A stretch of 64,000 nt of DNA from positions 1 to 64,000 of the forward strand of contig JASUTR010000049.1 of NCBI GenBank assembly GCA_035048495.1. Reading direction: 5' to 3'. The notes under the pieces are model-generated. The model saw only the letters and a program-made list of their open reading frames with translations. It was not told the DNA's origin and searched no databases. Below, in pieces: positions 53,364 to 64,000 of this stretch (positions are counted from its first letter, which is position 1; the number at the start of each line of letters is the position of its first letter). This stretch comes from Euptelea pleiosperma. Lineage: Eukaryota; Streptophyta; Magnoliopsida; Ranunculales; Eupteleaceae. The position numbers were made by a program, and so were the translations under genes.

Positions 53364-53392
53364 AGTCGGAGCACAGGAGACTGAGTAGATCA

Positions 53393-56300
53393 TCAGTCGA
53401 CATAGGCAGGATCGATGAGATCGATCTCAAAAGTCTGAATGAACAATACGTCAAGTTCATGGTACTGTTTTAGACGCTGCCCGTTGACTTGAAAAGAGGA
53501 GTGATCCTGAGGATCCTCAATAGTGATTGCCCCAAAGGGTGTGACTGTGGTGACCGTATAAGGACCGGTCCACCTAGATTTCAGTTTCCCAGGGAAGAGA
53601 TGGAGACGAGAATTATAAAGAAGGACCTTCTGTCCTGGATGGAACTCTTTCCTGAGGATGCTCTTGTCATGTATCCACTTCATTTTGGCTTTGTAATTCT
53701 TGGACAAGTTGTAGGCATCAATTCTGAGTTCTTCTAACTCATTCATTTGAAGTTTTCGCTCTTCCCCTGCAGAGTCGAGGTCGAAGTTGAGCTTCTTAAT
53801 GGCCCACAGAGCACGATGTTCAATCTCTACCGGTAGATGACAGGGTTTCCCAAAGACGAGACGATAGGGAGACATATTGAGTGGGGTCTTGTAGGCGGTT
53901 CTGTATGCCCATAAAGCATCAGTGAGACGAGTAGACCAGTCTTTACGTGTGGTATTGACTGTCTTCTCCAAGATCTGCTTGATCTGACGATTAGAGACCT
54001 CTACTTGACCACTAGTCTGCGGATGATAAGCTAGGGCAACCTTGTGGGTTACCCCATACTTCTTCATTAAGTTCTCGAATATCTTATTGCAGAAATGGGT
54101 GCCCCCATCGCTAATGATGGCCTTAGGGGCACCGAATCGAGCGAAGATGAACTCCTTTAGGAATTTGACCACCACTTTGTGGTCATTGGTCTTGGTGGGA
54201 ATGGCTTCTATCCATTTGGATACATAGTCTACCGCAAGGAGAATGTACTCAAAACCATAGGAAATGGGAAATGGGCCCATGAAGTCGATGCCCCAAATGT
54301 CAAATATTTCATCGACCTGGATGGGAGTGAGGGGCATCATGTTCCTCTGGGAGATGCGGCCTAGATGCTGGCAATTAGGACAGGTTTTGCTGTAGATGTG
54401 GGCATCTTTAAATAATGTGGGCCAGTAGAATCCGCATTGCAGTACTTTTTCTGCAGTCTTCTTAGTGCTGAAATGACCACCACAAGGTTGGTCATGACAC
54501 GAGGATAAGATATTGAGTTGGTCCGACTCAGGGACACAGAGACGAATGATCTGGTCAGGACAGTATTTATACAAATAAGGGTCATCCCAAGAGTAGTACT
54601 TAACTCTTGCTAGGAATTGGCTTTTGTCCTGTTTTGACCAGTGTGAAGGCATTTCTTCGGTGGCAAGGTAGTTGACAATGTCAGCATACCAAGGATTAAC
54701 AGAGATGGAGAACAGTTGTTCGTCTGGAAAGGTTTCAGGGATGGGCTGGGTGTCGAAGGATGACTCTAAAGTCAGTCTAGACAAGTGATCAGCCACTACA
54801 TTCTCAGTTCCTTTCTTATCCTTAATCTCGAGGTCGAATTCCTGCAGTAAGAGAATCCATCGAATTAATCGAGGTTTGGTTTCCTTTTTCGACATGAGAT
54901 AACGAAGGGCTGCATGATCAGTGTACACAACCACCTTAGTGGCTAAGAGGTACTGACGGAATTTATCAAGGGCGAAGACTACCGCCAGGAGTTCTTTCTC
55001 AGTGGTGGAGTAATTCATTTGGGCAGAGTTAAGAGTTTTGCTCGCGTAGTAGATCACGTGTGACCTTTTGTCAACTCTCTGCCCTAGAACAGCGCCTAAC
55101 GCGTAGTCAGAAGCATCGCACATTACCTCGAAAGGTAGAGTCCAATCTGGGGGACGGATAATGGGCGCAGTAGTGAGCTCAGATTTGAGACGCTCAAATG
55201 CCTTGACACAGTCAGCATTAAAGTCGAAAGGACTATCTTTAGCTAGAAGATGGGACAGAGGTCGAGCGATTTGAGAGAAGTCCTTGATGAATCGCCTATA
55301 GAATCCTCCGTGTCCCAAAAAGGATCGGATGTCACGTACGGACTTAGGAATGGGCAAGGTCGAGATGATATCGATTTTAGCTTTGTCGACCTCAATGCCC
55401 TGATGGGAAATGACATGTCCCAGAACAATGCCCTTCTTCACCATGAAGTGGCATTTCTCCCAATTGAGGACAAGTCGCTTGTCCTGACAGCGTTGAAGTA
55501 CCAGCCCTAGATGGTTCAGACAGTCATCAAAGGATGACCCAAAGACTGAGAAGTCGTCCATAAAGACTTCGAGGAATTTTTCCACCATGTCAGAGAATAT
55601 GCTCATCATACACCTTTGAAAGGTCGCGGGTGCATTGCAGAGGCCAAAGGGCATGCGCTTGTAGGCAAAAGTGCCAAAGGGACAGGTGAAAGTTGTCTTC
55701 TCGTGATCCTCAGGGGCAATGGGTATTTGATTATACCCTGAGTAACCATCAAGGAAGCAGTAATAGGAATGACCTGCTAGTCTCTCCAACATCTGGTCTA
55801 TGAAGGGTAAAGGAAAATGGTCCTTCCTAGTGTTGGTGTTGAGTCGTCGGTAATCGATGCAGACTCTCCACCCTTTCTTCAGGCGCTGGGTTACCATTTC
55901 CTTGTTCTCATTTTCCACAACTGTGAATCCTGCCTTTTTAGGGACGACATGAATAGGACTCACCCATTTGCTATCGGAGATGGGATAAATGATACCCGCA
56001 TCTAACAGTTTAAGGACCTCATCCCGGACTACATCCTTCAAGACGGGGTTCAACCTCCTCTGGTGTTCTCGAGAGGTTTTGGATTCATCCTCGAGATAGA
56101 TGTGATGTTGGCACACCGAGGGGTCTATGCCACGAATATCATCTATAGTCCAACCTATCGCAGATTTGTGCTCGTTGAGTAGCTCAAGAAGTTTCTTACG
56201 TTCACTTGCAGACAAAGCGGAAGCAAGAATGACAGGGTAGGTTTCCTTAGGACCAAGATAGGCATAGGAAAGATCTGTGGGAAGAGGCTTAAGCTCCAAT

Positions 56301-59158
56301 ATTGGAGCAGATGGAGTAGAAATAGGTGTCACAGAAGACACGGATTGAAGAGGTTTGACTTCAGTAGGTAAAGGAAGGATGGGTTCTCTGGCCATGGTTA
56401 TCAGAGGCTCGAACTCGATGAGAGGAGCGGGGATCTCTATCAGTGGAGCAGTTTCCAAAAGATCATTGAGATCAGAAATAGCTGACTCTGTTGCAAAGTC
56501 AGCCCCAAAGTGTGCTAGACACTGTTTAAGAATATCTTCGGTGGAGTCCGGGATTAGACTCTCAACGGCACACATTTCATCGGTCACTTCGCGATCGGCA
56601 TCTTGTTGCATTAAACGAAAGATATTGACCTCAGCTTTGAGGTTTCCGAAAGCAATGGACATGTTTCCGTCCCGACAACCGATGTGTGCGTTCGCGGTGG
56701 CAAGGAATGGACGGCCTAAGATGACCGGAATGCGGTTATCCTGACACGGCTCGGTGTCTAGAATGATAAAGTCCACAGGATAATAAAAGTCAGCGACTTT
56801 TACTAGGACATCTTCAATGATTCCTCTTGGAATCTTGATGGACTGATCAGCCAATTTCAGGGTGACATTGGTAGGCTTCATATCTTTCAGTCCTAACTGC
56901 TGATATACCGAGAACGGTATGAGGTTAACGCTAGCCCCTAAATCTAGCAAGGCAGTGCAGCTAAAGTTGTCTCCAATTTCACATTGGACAGTTGGGCTAC
57001 CTGGATCCTTGTGTTTGATCACACTATTGCGTTGAATGAACGCGGTAGCTTTTTCGGCCAAAAAGGCAGCTTTGGGTACATGCGTACGCCGCTTAACTGT
57101 GCACAAGTCCTTGAGGAATTTGGCATAGGAAGGGATTTGCTTGATAGCAGAAAGGAATGGGATATTGATCTGGACGTCTTTAAAGACATCTAAGATTTCA
57201 GAGAATTGCTGATCCCGCTTATCTTGGACAAGTCTGTCCGGGAAGGGAGGCTTTACTCGACAAATGGGTTTGTCTTTAGCCTTAGATTTCTGCACAGGGA
57301 TATCTGATGTTGGTGCAGAGGTAGAAGAAGCAGAGGTAGGATTTGGACTAGTTTCCACGGTGCGAGTGATGGGTGCTGGAGATGGCACCGGTGGTGGTTG
57401 GACTCCCATGTCCACAATTTTTCCAGATCGTAGGGTGGTTACAGCTTGCACCTCCCCTTGACAGTTCTCATTCTGGCTTTGAGATTGGGATCCGATCTCA
57501 TATACTGCTCCTTTGGCATTTCCTTTAGGGTTAGCAATGGGTTGGCTAGGAAAAATGCCTTTAGCTTTCTCAGCTTCCAAGTTGCCTAAGCGTTGCTCTA
57601 GACGAAGCATGGATTGCTGTTGCTGTTGCTCTAGGCGTTGCATAGATTGTTGTTGCTGAGTAATGAGTTGAGCTAGAAGGTCCTCTATACCAGATTTGGG
57701 GACCGACTGTTGGGGAACAGCTAAAGGGAGCTGAGGCACCAATTCGCGACTCGAGCTCATCGGGGCATTATAGTTATAGGCGGAAGAATTGGTTGGGACA
57801 ATCTGTTGGTTCTGAAAGTTCTGGGGAACTCTTTGCTGATTCTGAAATGTGCTCTGTTGTCCAGAGTATTGACCCTGTTGTAATTGCTGGTTCTGAGTAG
57901 ATGGGTACTGATTCTGCTGGTACTGACCCTGATTGAATTGCCTATTGGGTTGATTGAACCCAGGAGGATACATGCCCTGAGGTTGACGTGGAGGTTGAGC
58001 TTGTGGTTGAGTAGACTGAGGCCTCCAAGAGAAGTTAGGGTGGTTTCTCGTGTCCGGATGATAAGATTGACTATACGAGTTCTGAGTAGGAGGTTTGTAT
58101 GTGCTGAAAGCACAAACTTCTTCCTGAAGAGGATTAGACCATCCTTCATTTAAAGGACAATGCTCAGTAGTATGGGAGGGTTGCAGACAGAGGGTACAGG
58201 ATTCCATAGGGCTCTCGTGTCCCACATGCATGACTGGGGTAGATTGTTGAGTAGGCTTTTGTACAGACACAGCCAGTGCCGAGACTGACTTGCTCAACTC
58301 TTGAATGACTGATCGAAGCTCAGTATCAGCTGTAGCATCATGTCCCTTGGTTGTCCTTTGGACCGAAGTGGTTTGACTAAACTCTGAGTCAGTCGTCCAA
58401 TGTTGAGAGTTTTCTCCTAACTCTCCCAAGAATTTGTATGCATCGGTCGGAGTTTGGTGCAGGAATTTTCCTTGGCACATTGACTCTACCATGGTCCGGG
58501 ACTCATCAGTAAGTCCCTTATAGAAGAAGTGGACAAGATTGCCCTTGTCGATGCTATGGTGGGGACACTTAGTCAGGTAGTCTTGGAATCTATCCCACGC
58601 TTCAAAAAATTTCTCATCGGACTTTTGTCGAAAGTCCTGGATGAGTTGCTTCATTTGGTTGGTCCGAGTCATGGGGTAGAATTTAGACATGAATTTGCCC
58701 ACCAACTCTTTCCAACTGCTGATTGAATCAGCGGGTAAGGAGTAGAGCCAATCTGAGGCTCGGTCTTTGAGCGAGAATGGGAAAACTCGCAGACGGACAT
58801 TGTCATCATCGAGGTTCTGATTTTTGAAAAGTAGGATGACATGTTGGAATTCCCTAATATGGGAATATGGGTCTTCTCTTGGGAGACCACGAAAGGTTGG
58901 CAGCCTTTGGATCGTCTGTGGCCGGATCTCAAATTGTACCGCCGTAGTAGGTGGGAGAACAATGCAAGTGGGCGGATTGGCAGAGATAGGAGCGAACGTC
59001 TCGATAAGAGGTCGTTCGACTGCCATGACTACAAAGGTAGTAGTACTGGGGGAGGCGGGTGGGGAAAGAGATGGGGAAGAATTCAGTGGAGGATCCACTG
59101 TAGGGACGTGATTCTCAGATCGAACCAAGCGTTTGTTCGGACGATTCCAAACGGGCAT
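53393..59158 (-). CDS. gag-pol: Athila gag-pol polyprotein, intact
   Basis: One uninterrupted 1921-aa frame from ATG at 59158 to TGA at 53393. A TTG five codons upstream is in frame, but the ATG is the more likely start. Approximate domains follow. Gag capsid is at 90-245. A CX2CX4HX4C zinc knuckle uses C321, C324, H329 and C334. A Gln-rich linker spans 360-525. The aspartic protease has D739-L-G-A and VILGRP at 812. Reverse transcriptase carries FMDD at 1199-1202. RNase H has D1348, E1387 or E1389, D1414 and D1457. The integrase zinc site is H1555, H1562, C1593 and C1596. The integrase core D1625, D1684 and E1720 has exact D,D-35-E spacing. A GPY motif at 1865-1867 ends the protein, with no chromodomain. 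The protein packages, copies and integrates the element RNA. Gag and Pol share one frame, so processing by the protease is expected. All catalytic residues are present, so it may be functional. Confidence 0.95.
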   Translation of the reverse strand: MPVWNRPNKRLVRSENHVPTVDPPLNSSPSLSPPASPSTTTFVVMAVERPLIETFAPISANPPTCIVLPPTTAVQFEIRPQTIQRLPTFRGLPREDPYSHIREFQHVILLFKNQNLDDDNVRLRVFPFSLKDRASDWLYSLPADSISSWKELVGKFMSKFYPMTRTNQMKQLIQDFRQKSDEKFFEAWDRFQDYLTKCPHHSIDKGNLVHFFYKGLTDESRTMVESMCQGKFLHQTPTDAYKFLGELGENSQHWTTDSEFSQTTSVQRTTKGHDATADTELRSVIQELSKSVSALAVSVQKPTQQSTPVMHVGHESPMESCTLCLQPSHTTEHCPLNEGWSNPLQEEVCAFSTYKPPTQNSYSQSYHPDTRNHPNFSWRPQSTQPQAQPPRQPQGMYPPGFNQPNRQFNQGQYQQNQYPSTQNQQLQQGQYSGQQSTFQNQQRVPQNFQNQQIVPTNSSAYNYNAPMSSSRELVPQLPLAVPQQSVPKSGIEDLLAQLITQQQQSMQRLEQQQQQSMLRLEQRLGNLEAEKAKGIFPSQPIANPKGNAKGAVYEIGSQSQSQNENCQGEVQAVTTLRSGKIVDMGVQPPPVPSPAPITRTVETSPNPTSASSTSAPTSDIPVQKSKAKDKPICRVKPPFPDRLVQDKRDQQFSEILDVFKDVQINIPFLSAIKQIPSYAKFLKDLCTVKRRTHVPKAAFLAEKATAFIQRNSVIKHKDPGSPTVQCEIGDNFSCTALLDLGASVNLIPFSVYQQLGLKDMKPTNVTLKLADQSIKIPRGIIEDVLVKVADFYYPVDFIILDTEPCQDNRIPVILGRPFLATANAHIGCRDGNMSIAFGNLKAEVNIFRLMQQDADREVTDEMCAVESLIPDSTEDILKQCLAHFGADFATESAISDLNDLLETAPLIEIPAPLIEFEPLITMAREPILPLPTEVKPLQSVSSVTPISTPSAPILELKPLPTDLSYAYLGPKETYPVILASALSASERKKLLELLNEHKSAIGWTIDDIRGIDPSVCQHHIYLEDESKTSREHQRRLNPVLKDVVRDEVLKLLDAGIIYPISDSKWVSPIHVVPKKAGFTVVENENKEMVTQRLKKGWRVCIDYRRLNTNTRKDHFPLPFIDQMLERLAGHSYYCFLDGYSGYNQIPIAPEDHEKTTFTCPFGTFAYKRMPFGLCNAPATFQRCMMSIFSDMVEKFLEVFMDDFSVFGSSFDDCLNHLGLVLQRCQDKRLVLNWEKCHFMVKKGIVLGHVISHQGIEVDKAKIDIISTLPIPKSVRDIRSFLGHGGFYRRFIKDFSQIARPLSHLLAKDSPFDFNADCVKAFERLKSELTTAPIIRPPDWTLPFEVMCDASDYALGAVLGQRVDKRSHVIYYASKTLNSAQMNYSTTEKELLAVVFALDKFRQYLLATKVVVYTDHAALRYLMSKKETKPRLIRWILLLQEFDLEIKDKKGTENVVADHLSRLTLESSFDTQPIPETFPDEQLFSISVNPWYADIVNYLATEEMPSHWSKQDKSQFLARVKYYSWDDPYLYKYCPDQIIRLCVPESDQLNILSSCHDQPCGGHFSTKKTAEKVLQCGFYWPTLFKDAHIYSKTCPNCQHLGRISQRNMMPLTPIQVDEIFDIWGIDFMGPFPISYGFEYILLAVDYVSKWIEAIPTKTNDHKVVVKFLKEFIFARFGAPKAIISDGGTHFCNKIFENLMKKYGVTHKVALAYHPQTSGQVEVSNRQIKQILEKTVNTTRKDWSTRLTDALWAYRTAYKTPLNMSPYRLVFGKPCHLPVEIEHRALWAIKKLNFDLDSAGEERKLQMNELEELRIDAYNLSKNYKAKMKWIHDKSILRKEFHPGQKVLLYNSRLHLFPGKLKSRWTGPYTVTTVTPFGAITIEDPQDHSSFQVNGQRLKQYHELDVLFIQTFEIDLIDPAYVD

Positions 59159-59981
59159 ACGCGAATGAGGCAAGCTCTATACTTGGCAAAAAGTTGCCAG
59201 AGAGGAACACTATCCTAAATGATGCACACCAAGCACAGATAATCCTATTCTAAGCAATCAGGATATATTTTAGGAATTATCTTTGTTAGTTTTGGGGCTA
59301 GAGTAGATTATGACAGTGGGCGGACCACTGGTTTATCTTTTAACCGCCGGACTAACTGTTTTGCACTCAGAGGTTCTCACCAGGCTACACTCTTCAGAGC
59401 GAATCCTTTAGTACTAGCTCTAGTTAACAACAAGGCAATCCGAAGCCTAGACAGACGTGCGGCACAATGGCTGACTTAAGTACGTCCCAGACTAACCGGA
59501 TTGGTCAAGTGTATAAGAAGAGTGTTCCCTCGGGTTAAGCTAGGGTTGGTGCGTGTTCCTAGTCCACACGTAACTAACCGCCGAATAGTCCAAGATGCCA
59601 CGTCGAGCTCAGTGTACTTGAGTAGCAGGGACTTATGGGTGTGTTAGACAACAGGGACCCGCGCTCGTGGTCTTATTTCGATTGGATGTTAAGCGGGTTC
59701 GCTGTGTGTGGATTTTTCCTCGAACACCGGGCTAATTGGCTCTACTTCTTGATTCTTTTTATTATAGATGGATCCTGGGGATCAATATCAGCTGGAGTGA
59801 TGAGGTGGGTGATGAAATCCCACCAGTTTCAATTTTGGAGCTGGGTCTGCTCTCTTAGAGTTGATTGATTAACGGCCACTCCACGCAAGTCGAATAAGTT
59901 GTTGCTATAAAACAAATAGACAAGCGGCAATGATGCACCCAATATGCTCTGTATCGCACTCAAGGCGAGGATAGAGACTTA

Positions 59982-59983
59982 CC
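59982..59983 (-). other. Consensus 5' splice donor in the Athila leader
   Basis: The minus strand reads CGGGAG|GTAAGTCTC, a perfect AG|GTAAGT. It lies about 825 nt before the gag ATG, in the position expected for a donor producing a spliced subgenomic RNA. Splicing of env-bearing plant elements is known (for example barley Bagy-2). Here no env ORF remains, so a current role is uncertain. Confidence 0.45.
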
Positions 59984-59997
59984 TCCCGTGGGCCACG

Positions 59998-60017
59998 CCA
60001 CGGGGTCTCCTCCGTGG
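59998..60017 (-). other. GC-rich hairpin beside the leader splice donor
   Basis: CCACGG (59998-60003) pairs with CCGTGG (60012-60017) across an 8-nt loop. An adjacent CGTGG/CCACG pair (59987-59997) gives an alternative fold reaching almost to the donor. Such folding could regulate splicing, dimerisation or packaging; this is inference. Confidence 0.4.
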
Positions 60018-60861
60018 GTTAGAGAGGGGTATCCTAATGGGCTTGGGCCCGACTCCACCTCTTTGAGCTTTTGCTCTCTACCCACACTGGATCGTGTTCC
60101 TGCAGAAAAGTTAGATCACACGGTCTAGGTAGTCGGGATTCTATTTGGAAGATCTTTGCCTTTTTAGGGTTCACAGAACAAGCACTGGATTTAGGCAAGT
60201 TTTTGAATTAATTTCCAAGTTCGAGATGGGTTAAAATTTAGGAATTCCCAGATTGGAAAATACCTAGATTGGAAAGTTTCCCGAACTGTGGAGATCTTCC
60301 AAGAAAGATTTGATTGCGAGATCCCTTATAATTTTTGGAAATTTCCCAAAATTGAAATTCTGCTAGATTTGGGGTGTTTCCTTTTGCAGACTTTTCCAAA
60401 TTCGGAAGATTTCTAAAGATAGAAATTCTTCTAAAGAGGAAACTTCTAAGAGGGGAAACCCTAATTTAGCAAAGTTTCAAGATTTTAGAATCTTTCTAAA
60501 AATCGCAAATCCTTGATTGGTGATTTCTAAAAATCTGCAGAATATGAAACCCTAATTTTTTTGAATTTTGAATTTATTATTTTTTTGGTATTTTCCACTT
60601 AATCTAGGGTTTCTAAAAAAACCCTAGAACAAGATCTAGCAGTTATATGGAAAGCAGTAAAATTCCTAAATTATTACAACTTTGCACTCGGCCTTCCGAG
60701 GCATTAAAAATAGTAATTTAAAAACTGCTAAAAATCAACAAAAACAAAAAAAAATAGAAAGTTTCCCGAAAAGGTCGGGCTGGCCAAATTGAGCAGCTTT
60801 TCGCTTCAGCAACTTTCCAATTCCGTCTTTACGTCCTTTTTCGCACTCCCGAACACCCGAG

Positions 60862-60875
60862 CGGCAGCGGCGCCA
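60862..60875 (-). other. Primer binding site, tRNA-Asp type
   Basis: Two bases inside the 5' LTR, the minus strand reads TGGCGCCGCTGCCG. Plant tRNA-Asp 3' ends are complementary to TGGCGCCGTTGCCG, so this fits with one mismatch. tRNA-Asp is the primer type described for Athila. The match does not extend into the next bases (CTCGGG). Confidence 0.8.
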
Positions 60876-61408
60876 TTTGAAAGTAGGATTTTTCCGCGTC
60901 GTTGGTAACGGAAACCCTAATCTCAACACATTTTTGTAATTATCCGATTCTTTTTCACTCAAATCCTGCAAAAATCACAGGCTTGTACAGTGGCTCGTGT
61001 CGGATGTCGATCCGCACTCGGGGTTAGTTAGCGCGACTCATGAACATGCAATGACGGATTTTTATCAAGAAAACATGGAGAGGTGAGAATGATGATCGAT
61101 TTAAAATAATTATTGGCTACTTTTAGAGAGAGAAATTTCCCACAAGTAATTAAGACGAGAATAAATTGAGAATAAGACTGAAAACACAATACTGCAAAAT
61201 CAATTAAACTTTATTCAATCATAGTGCTTACAAACTATCTTTGTAGAAATTACTAAAAACTTGACTATAAAGCATTAAAATTCTAGAGAGATTTAGAGAT
61301 AGAAATAAGAACTAGAGAGAGAAAGTGAGATAGAGAGAAGAATAGCTAGAGAGAGAAACTAGGGAGAGAACATAAAGAAAGGAGTTTTAGATAGAGAGAA
61401 GGAGAAAC

Positions 61409-61416
61409 CTATATAG
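61409..61416 (-). promoter_or_regulatory. TATA-like box in the Athila 5' LTR
   Basis: CTATATAG on the minus strand is followed downstream by pyrimidine-rich sequence (61468-61305) like the Y-patch around plant start sites. AATAAA lies about 195 nt downstream. This sets a plausible U3/R boundary near 61385. Other AT-rich candidates in the LTR lack this context. The matching copy in the 3' LTR is 49181-49188. Confidence 0.5.
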
Positions 61417-63170
61417 AAAGAAAAAGATTGGGGGTTAGAGAGAGAAAAACTATACCTTGAATTTACCCAGATTTAGCCAATGGTTAGATCGGCCAAGAGA
61501 ACATGAAAAGATGAGATCCGATGCATGGTGGCTGTTGTGCATGGTGAACGGGTCGATAGGATCTGCCCAATGTGAGAAGATCAAGCTTGCTTGGACAGAT
61601 CGGCCAAAGGAGTTGATTCAGCCATGTCGAGATCCCGACATGGTTCATAAAGCCCTATCCGGAGGAATGAATGGTGGTGGCCCAATGAGGCGGTGAGGTG
61701 GAGCAAAAGAGGGAAGGGTTGCTGGTGCAAAACGGTCGAAGGCGCTGCACCCTTCTTTGCTCACCACGAGGTGATCAATCCGTGAGGACAGGGAAGGTGC
61801 GACAGTTGGCAAGTGGTGATGACGATGGAGGTGGAGGGTGGACCAATCTAAGGAGAGGAGCCTCACAACTTCTTCATCCCTTCTTTCTTTTTCTTATTTT
61901 CTTTTTTTGTTTTTTTTTTCTTTGCTGCCCTTTTTTTTCTATGAAGGATCCTAACGGTTTGGCCGTTTGTGGCTGGTGTAGCAGTAAGGAGAGATGGATG
62001 GTGTCGATGGTGAAGGACGGCTGAAGGTGGCTCGCCGGACTGGTGTTGCAAGTGCTACCTTGCGAGTTGCAGGCGGTGCTTGGGGCTGATCTATGGTGAA
62101 GAACCAGTATGTGGGGCGGTGAAGTGGACTGGGAAGGAGCAGCGGCAAGGTGGAATGATGGAGGACGTGCAGGGGAGATGGAGGCGCTTGGCGGGGTGGA
62201 GCAGACTTGCAAGTCGTAGTGGTGGCTGTTATGGTGGCAACGGCCACCTCCTTCCTTCTTCTACTCCTTCTTCTCTTTCTTTTTCTGTTTTTCTCTTCCG
62301 AAAAGATGAAGAGAATGGCGGCTTGGGAGTGAGAATGGAGAAGAAGAACTGCTGGAGTGTTGGGTGAGGAAGAAGGAGAAAACGTGATGGGATTAGGGTG
62401 TAACAGCTGGGGTTTTTTTTTGAAGCAATCCGGAGAGAGCCTGACCGTGAAGGTCTTTTTTTCTTTTATATTGGAGATATCTTCCTTTTAGAGAATATTC
62501 TCCAACCAATTAGAAGGGTGATGACGGTGGAGAATGTTGGCTGGATCACCAAACACTGTCCAGCCCTCATTGTAATCTAGCCGTTCATCTCATACTTGCC
62601 CACAACCTATCCTCTTTCCAAAATACAATTCCATGCTACCCACATGTGCTTACCATTTTTGAAATTTTCCGAAAACATACTAGTTTCTAAAAAGAACTAT
62701 CTTTCCAAATTTTTATTCAAGCTTTGAAAAATCGCCCACTAATTTTCACTTTTAAAATCTTTCCTTTTGTAAAAATATATTTTCTTTCCAATTATATAAA
62801 ACAATTATTCCATTTTCGTAAGACCAAAGTTTTGTCGGGCTAAACGTTTTGGCCTACGATCTTGGTGGCCCACAGGATGGATGAGGGATCGGAAGGTAAG
62901 GATGTTAGATCGGATGGTGAAGATTATGATCGGAGGAATGATTGAATGATTTGATCATTTGATGGATGATCCAATGAGGGGTGAATGATCTGGTGATCCG
63001 ATGGCCGATTTGATGATCTAGGAGAGGATGGAGGATCGTTTTGCTTAGATGAGGATGTAGGTGGTGAGCAGTTGGATCTTGGAGAGTTAGAGAACGAAGG
63101 GTGACGGTTGGATGTGGGACTCAGGGTTTGGAGAGAGGAGAGAGACAATATTACAAAATAAAGAGAAAAT

Positions 63171-63243
63171 GCTAGCAGAGGGTCTCGAACCCTGATCTTT
63201 GACTTGGTCTTCTGCATGCTTTACCGACTGAGCAAGCACTCGC
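63171..63243 (-). other. tRNA-like sequence in the Athila 5' LTR
   Basis: Identical counterpart of 50943-51015, on the element sense strand. It lies about 1.8 kb upstream of the presumed Pol II start at the TATATAG box, so it is in U3. If active, Pol III would transcribe toward the element body. Confidence 0.65.
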
Positions 63244-63690
63244 CTTGTGTTGGTTTATAAGCTTTAATCTCCTTAGTTTCTTCTTTGAGGGCTTATCTCT
63301 CCTTCTCTCTTGGTCATCCCTTGATTCTGTCGACTCTCCGGTTCTTCTTCTCTCTTTGGCCTACATCTTCTTGTCCAAGTCCACTGGCTCTTTATGCTTT
63401 GATTAAAGGCATTGTAGGTTGATTGTGGGCCCACAATCCTAAAATTCTCCAATCGGGTTTCCTGCGATAAAAGAAGCACGTAATGAGACTTAATCAGAAC
63501 GGCTTTATATCTAGCCTTCCGAAAATGTGTTTAATGCATGCAAATATACCATTTCGTCCAGAAAAGTGTGTTCTACGCAACAGAAGAGACTCTTACGTAG
63601 AAAAGTAGGTAAATAGAGTATTTTACGTAGGAGAATGCAATAATGCTAAAAGGATAATTGCTTAAAATAAGCACTTTTGAGCGAATATCA

Positions 63691-63695
63691 CACAC
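63691..63695. other. Right target-site duplication of Athila (CACAC)
   Basis: Follows the LTR terminus GCGAATATCA and continues into GGATGGAGC of the satellite. Removing the element and one copy restores GACACACGGATGG, the normal I-type monomer sequence. Confidence 0.93.
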
Positions 63696-64000
63696 GGATG
63701 GAGCTAACTTGTTTTGACTGTCACGAATCTTGTTTCAACACTTCAAATGTGTTGCAACAATAGTAATGGAAGAGTTTGAGTCCAATTACGAGGTCCGGTT
63801 GCGAAAAAGTCACAAGTTATAGGCTTCGGAATGTAACACACAAACTGAATCCAATTTGAGACGTTGACGCACGGATGGAGCTAACTTGTTTCGCCTATCC
63901 CGAATCTTGTTCCAATACTTCAAATGTGTTGAAACAATAATAATGGAAGAGTTTGAGTTCAATTACGAGGTCCGATTGCGAAAAAGTCACAAGTTATAGG
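63691..64000. repeat. 177-bp satellite array, segment III (runs off window)
   Basis: The satellite resumes directly after the Athila element with the target-site copy CACAC followed by GGATGGAGC. This completes the monomer broken at 48649. The interrupted monomer has the TGACTGTCACG core. The next one is a CGCCTATCCCG type, and the window ends inside it. Orientation and spacing are unchanged across the insertion. Confidence 0.96.

Larger units (their letters stand above)
51463..53392 (-). other. Athila 3' region between pol and LTR, no env-like ORF
   Basis: 1.93 kb where Athila elements often carry an env-like gene. The longest sense-strand frames I can find are 94 codons (52735-52451, TTG start) and 70 codons (53134-52922, made mostly of the A run). 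There is no signal peptide, transmembrane pattern or recognisable product. Sense-strand 52370-52090 is strongly purine-rich (A/G), which gives a misleading hydrophobic ORF on the opposite strand. The LTRs are nearly identical, so any env gene was lost before this copy inserted, not after. Confidence 0.7.
59159..60877 (-). other. Athila leader between 5' LTR and gag
   Basis: 1.7 kb of untranslated leader on the sense strand. It contains the primer site at its start, an A/T-rich stretch with recurring GATTT, TTTCTAAA and GGAAA motifs (60170-60620), a GC-rich hairpin (59998-60017) and a consensus splice donor (59983). No ORF of interest precedes the gag ATG. A 78-codon ORF at 60971-60735 overlaps the LTR boundary and looks fortuitous. 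The packaging signal is presumably here but cannot be identified. Confidence 0.75.
48650..63690 (-). mobile_element. Complete Athila-lineage Ty3/gypsy LTR retrotransposon
   Basis: A 15,041-bp element on the minus strand. Two direct 2813-bp LTRs (60878-63690 as 5', 48650-51462 as 3') enclose a long leader, one intact gag-pol frame and a 1.9-kb 3' region. The target duplication CACAC is perfect on both sides (48645-48649, 63691-63695) and rejoins a satellite monomer exactly. The LTRs differ at two sites by eye (49727 T vs 61955 C; 50715 C vs 62943 T), about 0.07 percent, so the insertion is very young. Athila assignment rests on the tRNA-Asp-like primer site, the protease [10 protein letters not shown], the RT motif [10 protein letters not shown], the lack of a chromodomain and the domain order PR-RT-RH-IN. 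No env-like ORF is evident. Athila invasion of centromeric satellites is well known in Arabidopsis. Confidence 0.93.
60878..63690 (-). repeat. Athila 5' LTR (element sense is minus)
   Basis: 2813 bp with TGAAAGTAGG and GCGAATATCA ends on the plus strand. It lies upstream of gag on the minus strand and is followed there by the primer binding site, so it is the 5' LTR. It contains a tRNA-like sequence in the presumed U3, a TATATAG box at 61409-61416, then a pyrimidine-rich stretch and AATAAA (61215-61210, read on minus). It matches the other LTR at a constant offset of 12,228 with no indel. ORFs of 62-112 aa on both strands are low-complexity (Pro/Ser/His or Lys runs) and are not called. Confidence 0.95.

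Noticed and set aside
56900..56960. Protease active site mutated because it reads DLGA rather than DS/TGA
   Set aside because: D-L-G-A is, as I know the family, the usual form in the Athila lineage, so it is not evidence of inactivation.
53489..59218. Many plus-strand ORFs of 61-129 codons opposite gag-pol
   Set aside because: They are antisense shadows of a strongly supported 1921-codon frame with conserved domains.

Overview
The window is almost certainly plant (angiosperm) pericentromeric or centromeric DNA. About 45 kb of the 64 kb is one satellite family with a monomer of about 177-178 bp, in roughly 254 head-to-tail copies, all in the same orientation. Two LTR retrotransposon insertions split the array. 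I see no ordinary host gene, no rRNA gene, no functional tRNA gene and no CRISPR. The only convincing protein-coding gene is the gag-pol polyprotein of a retrotransposon. I cannot name the species from the satellite.

Layout: satellite segment I is 1-12993. A 4022-bp solo LTR (12994-17015), best assigned to a Ty3/gypsy chromovirus of the Tekay/Del type, sits inside one monomer. Satellite segment II is 17016-48649. A complete 15,041-bp Athila-lineage Ty3/gypsy element (48650-63690, minus strand) sits between perfect 5-bp target duplications CACAC. Satellite segment III is 63691-64000 and runs off the window.

The satellite monomers fall into about eleven recognisable subtypes, called A-K here. 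They differ mainly in an 11-nt core between the conserved stretches AACTTGTTT and AATCTTGTT, plus linked changes elsewhere. The subtypes recur in fixed orders, so the array is a mosaic of higher-order repeats: a 7-mer, an 11-mer, an 8-mer, a 4-mer, and a large block alternating 13-mer and 11-mer units (28279-39066). Neither retrotransposon is present in the other copies of the blocks it interrupts, so both arrived after those blocks were copied.

The Athila element has two 2813-bp LTRs that differ, by my reading, at only two positions. Its 1921-codon gag-pol frame is uninterrupted, and the zinc knuckle, protease, RT, RNase H and integrase motifs are intact. It has a tRNA-Asp-type primer binding site and a plausible TATA/poly(A) layout in the LTR. 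It is therefore very recent and possibly competent for autonomous transposition. The space where many Athila elements carry an env-like gene (51463-53392) holds no convincing ORF. Instead it has purine-rich sequence on the sense strand, a 53-nt homopolymer flanked by short direct repeats, and repeated polypurine-tract-like motifs. Each LTR also carries a 73-nt tRNA-like sequence with Pol III A- and B-box motifs on the sense strand.

All comparisons between copies were made by eye. Subtype boundaries and difference counts should be read with that in mind.
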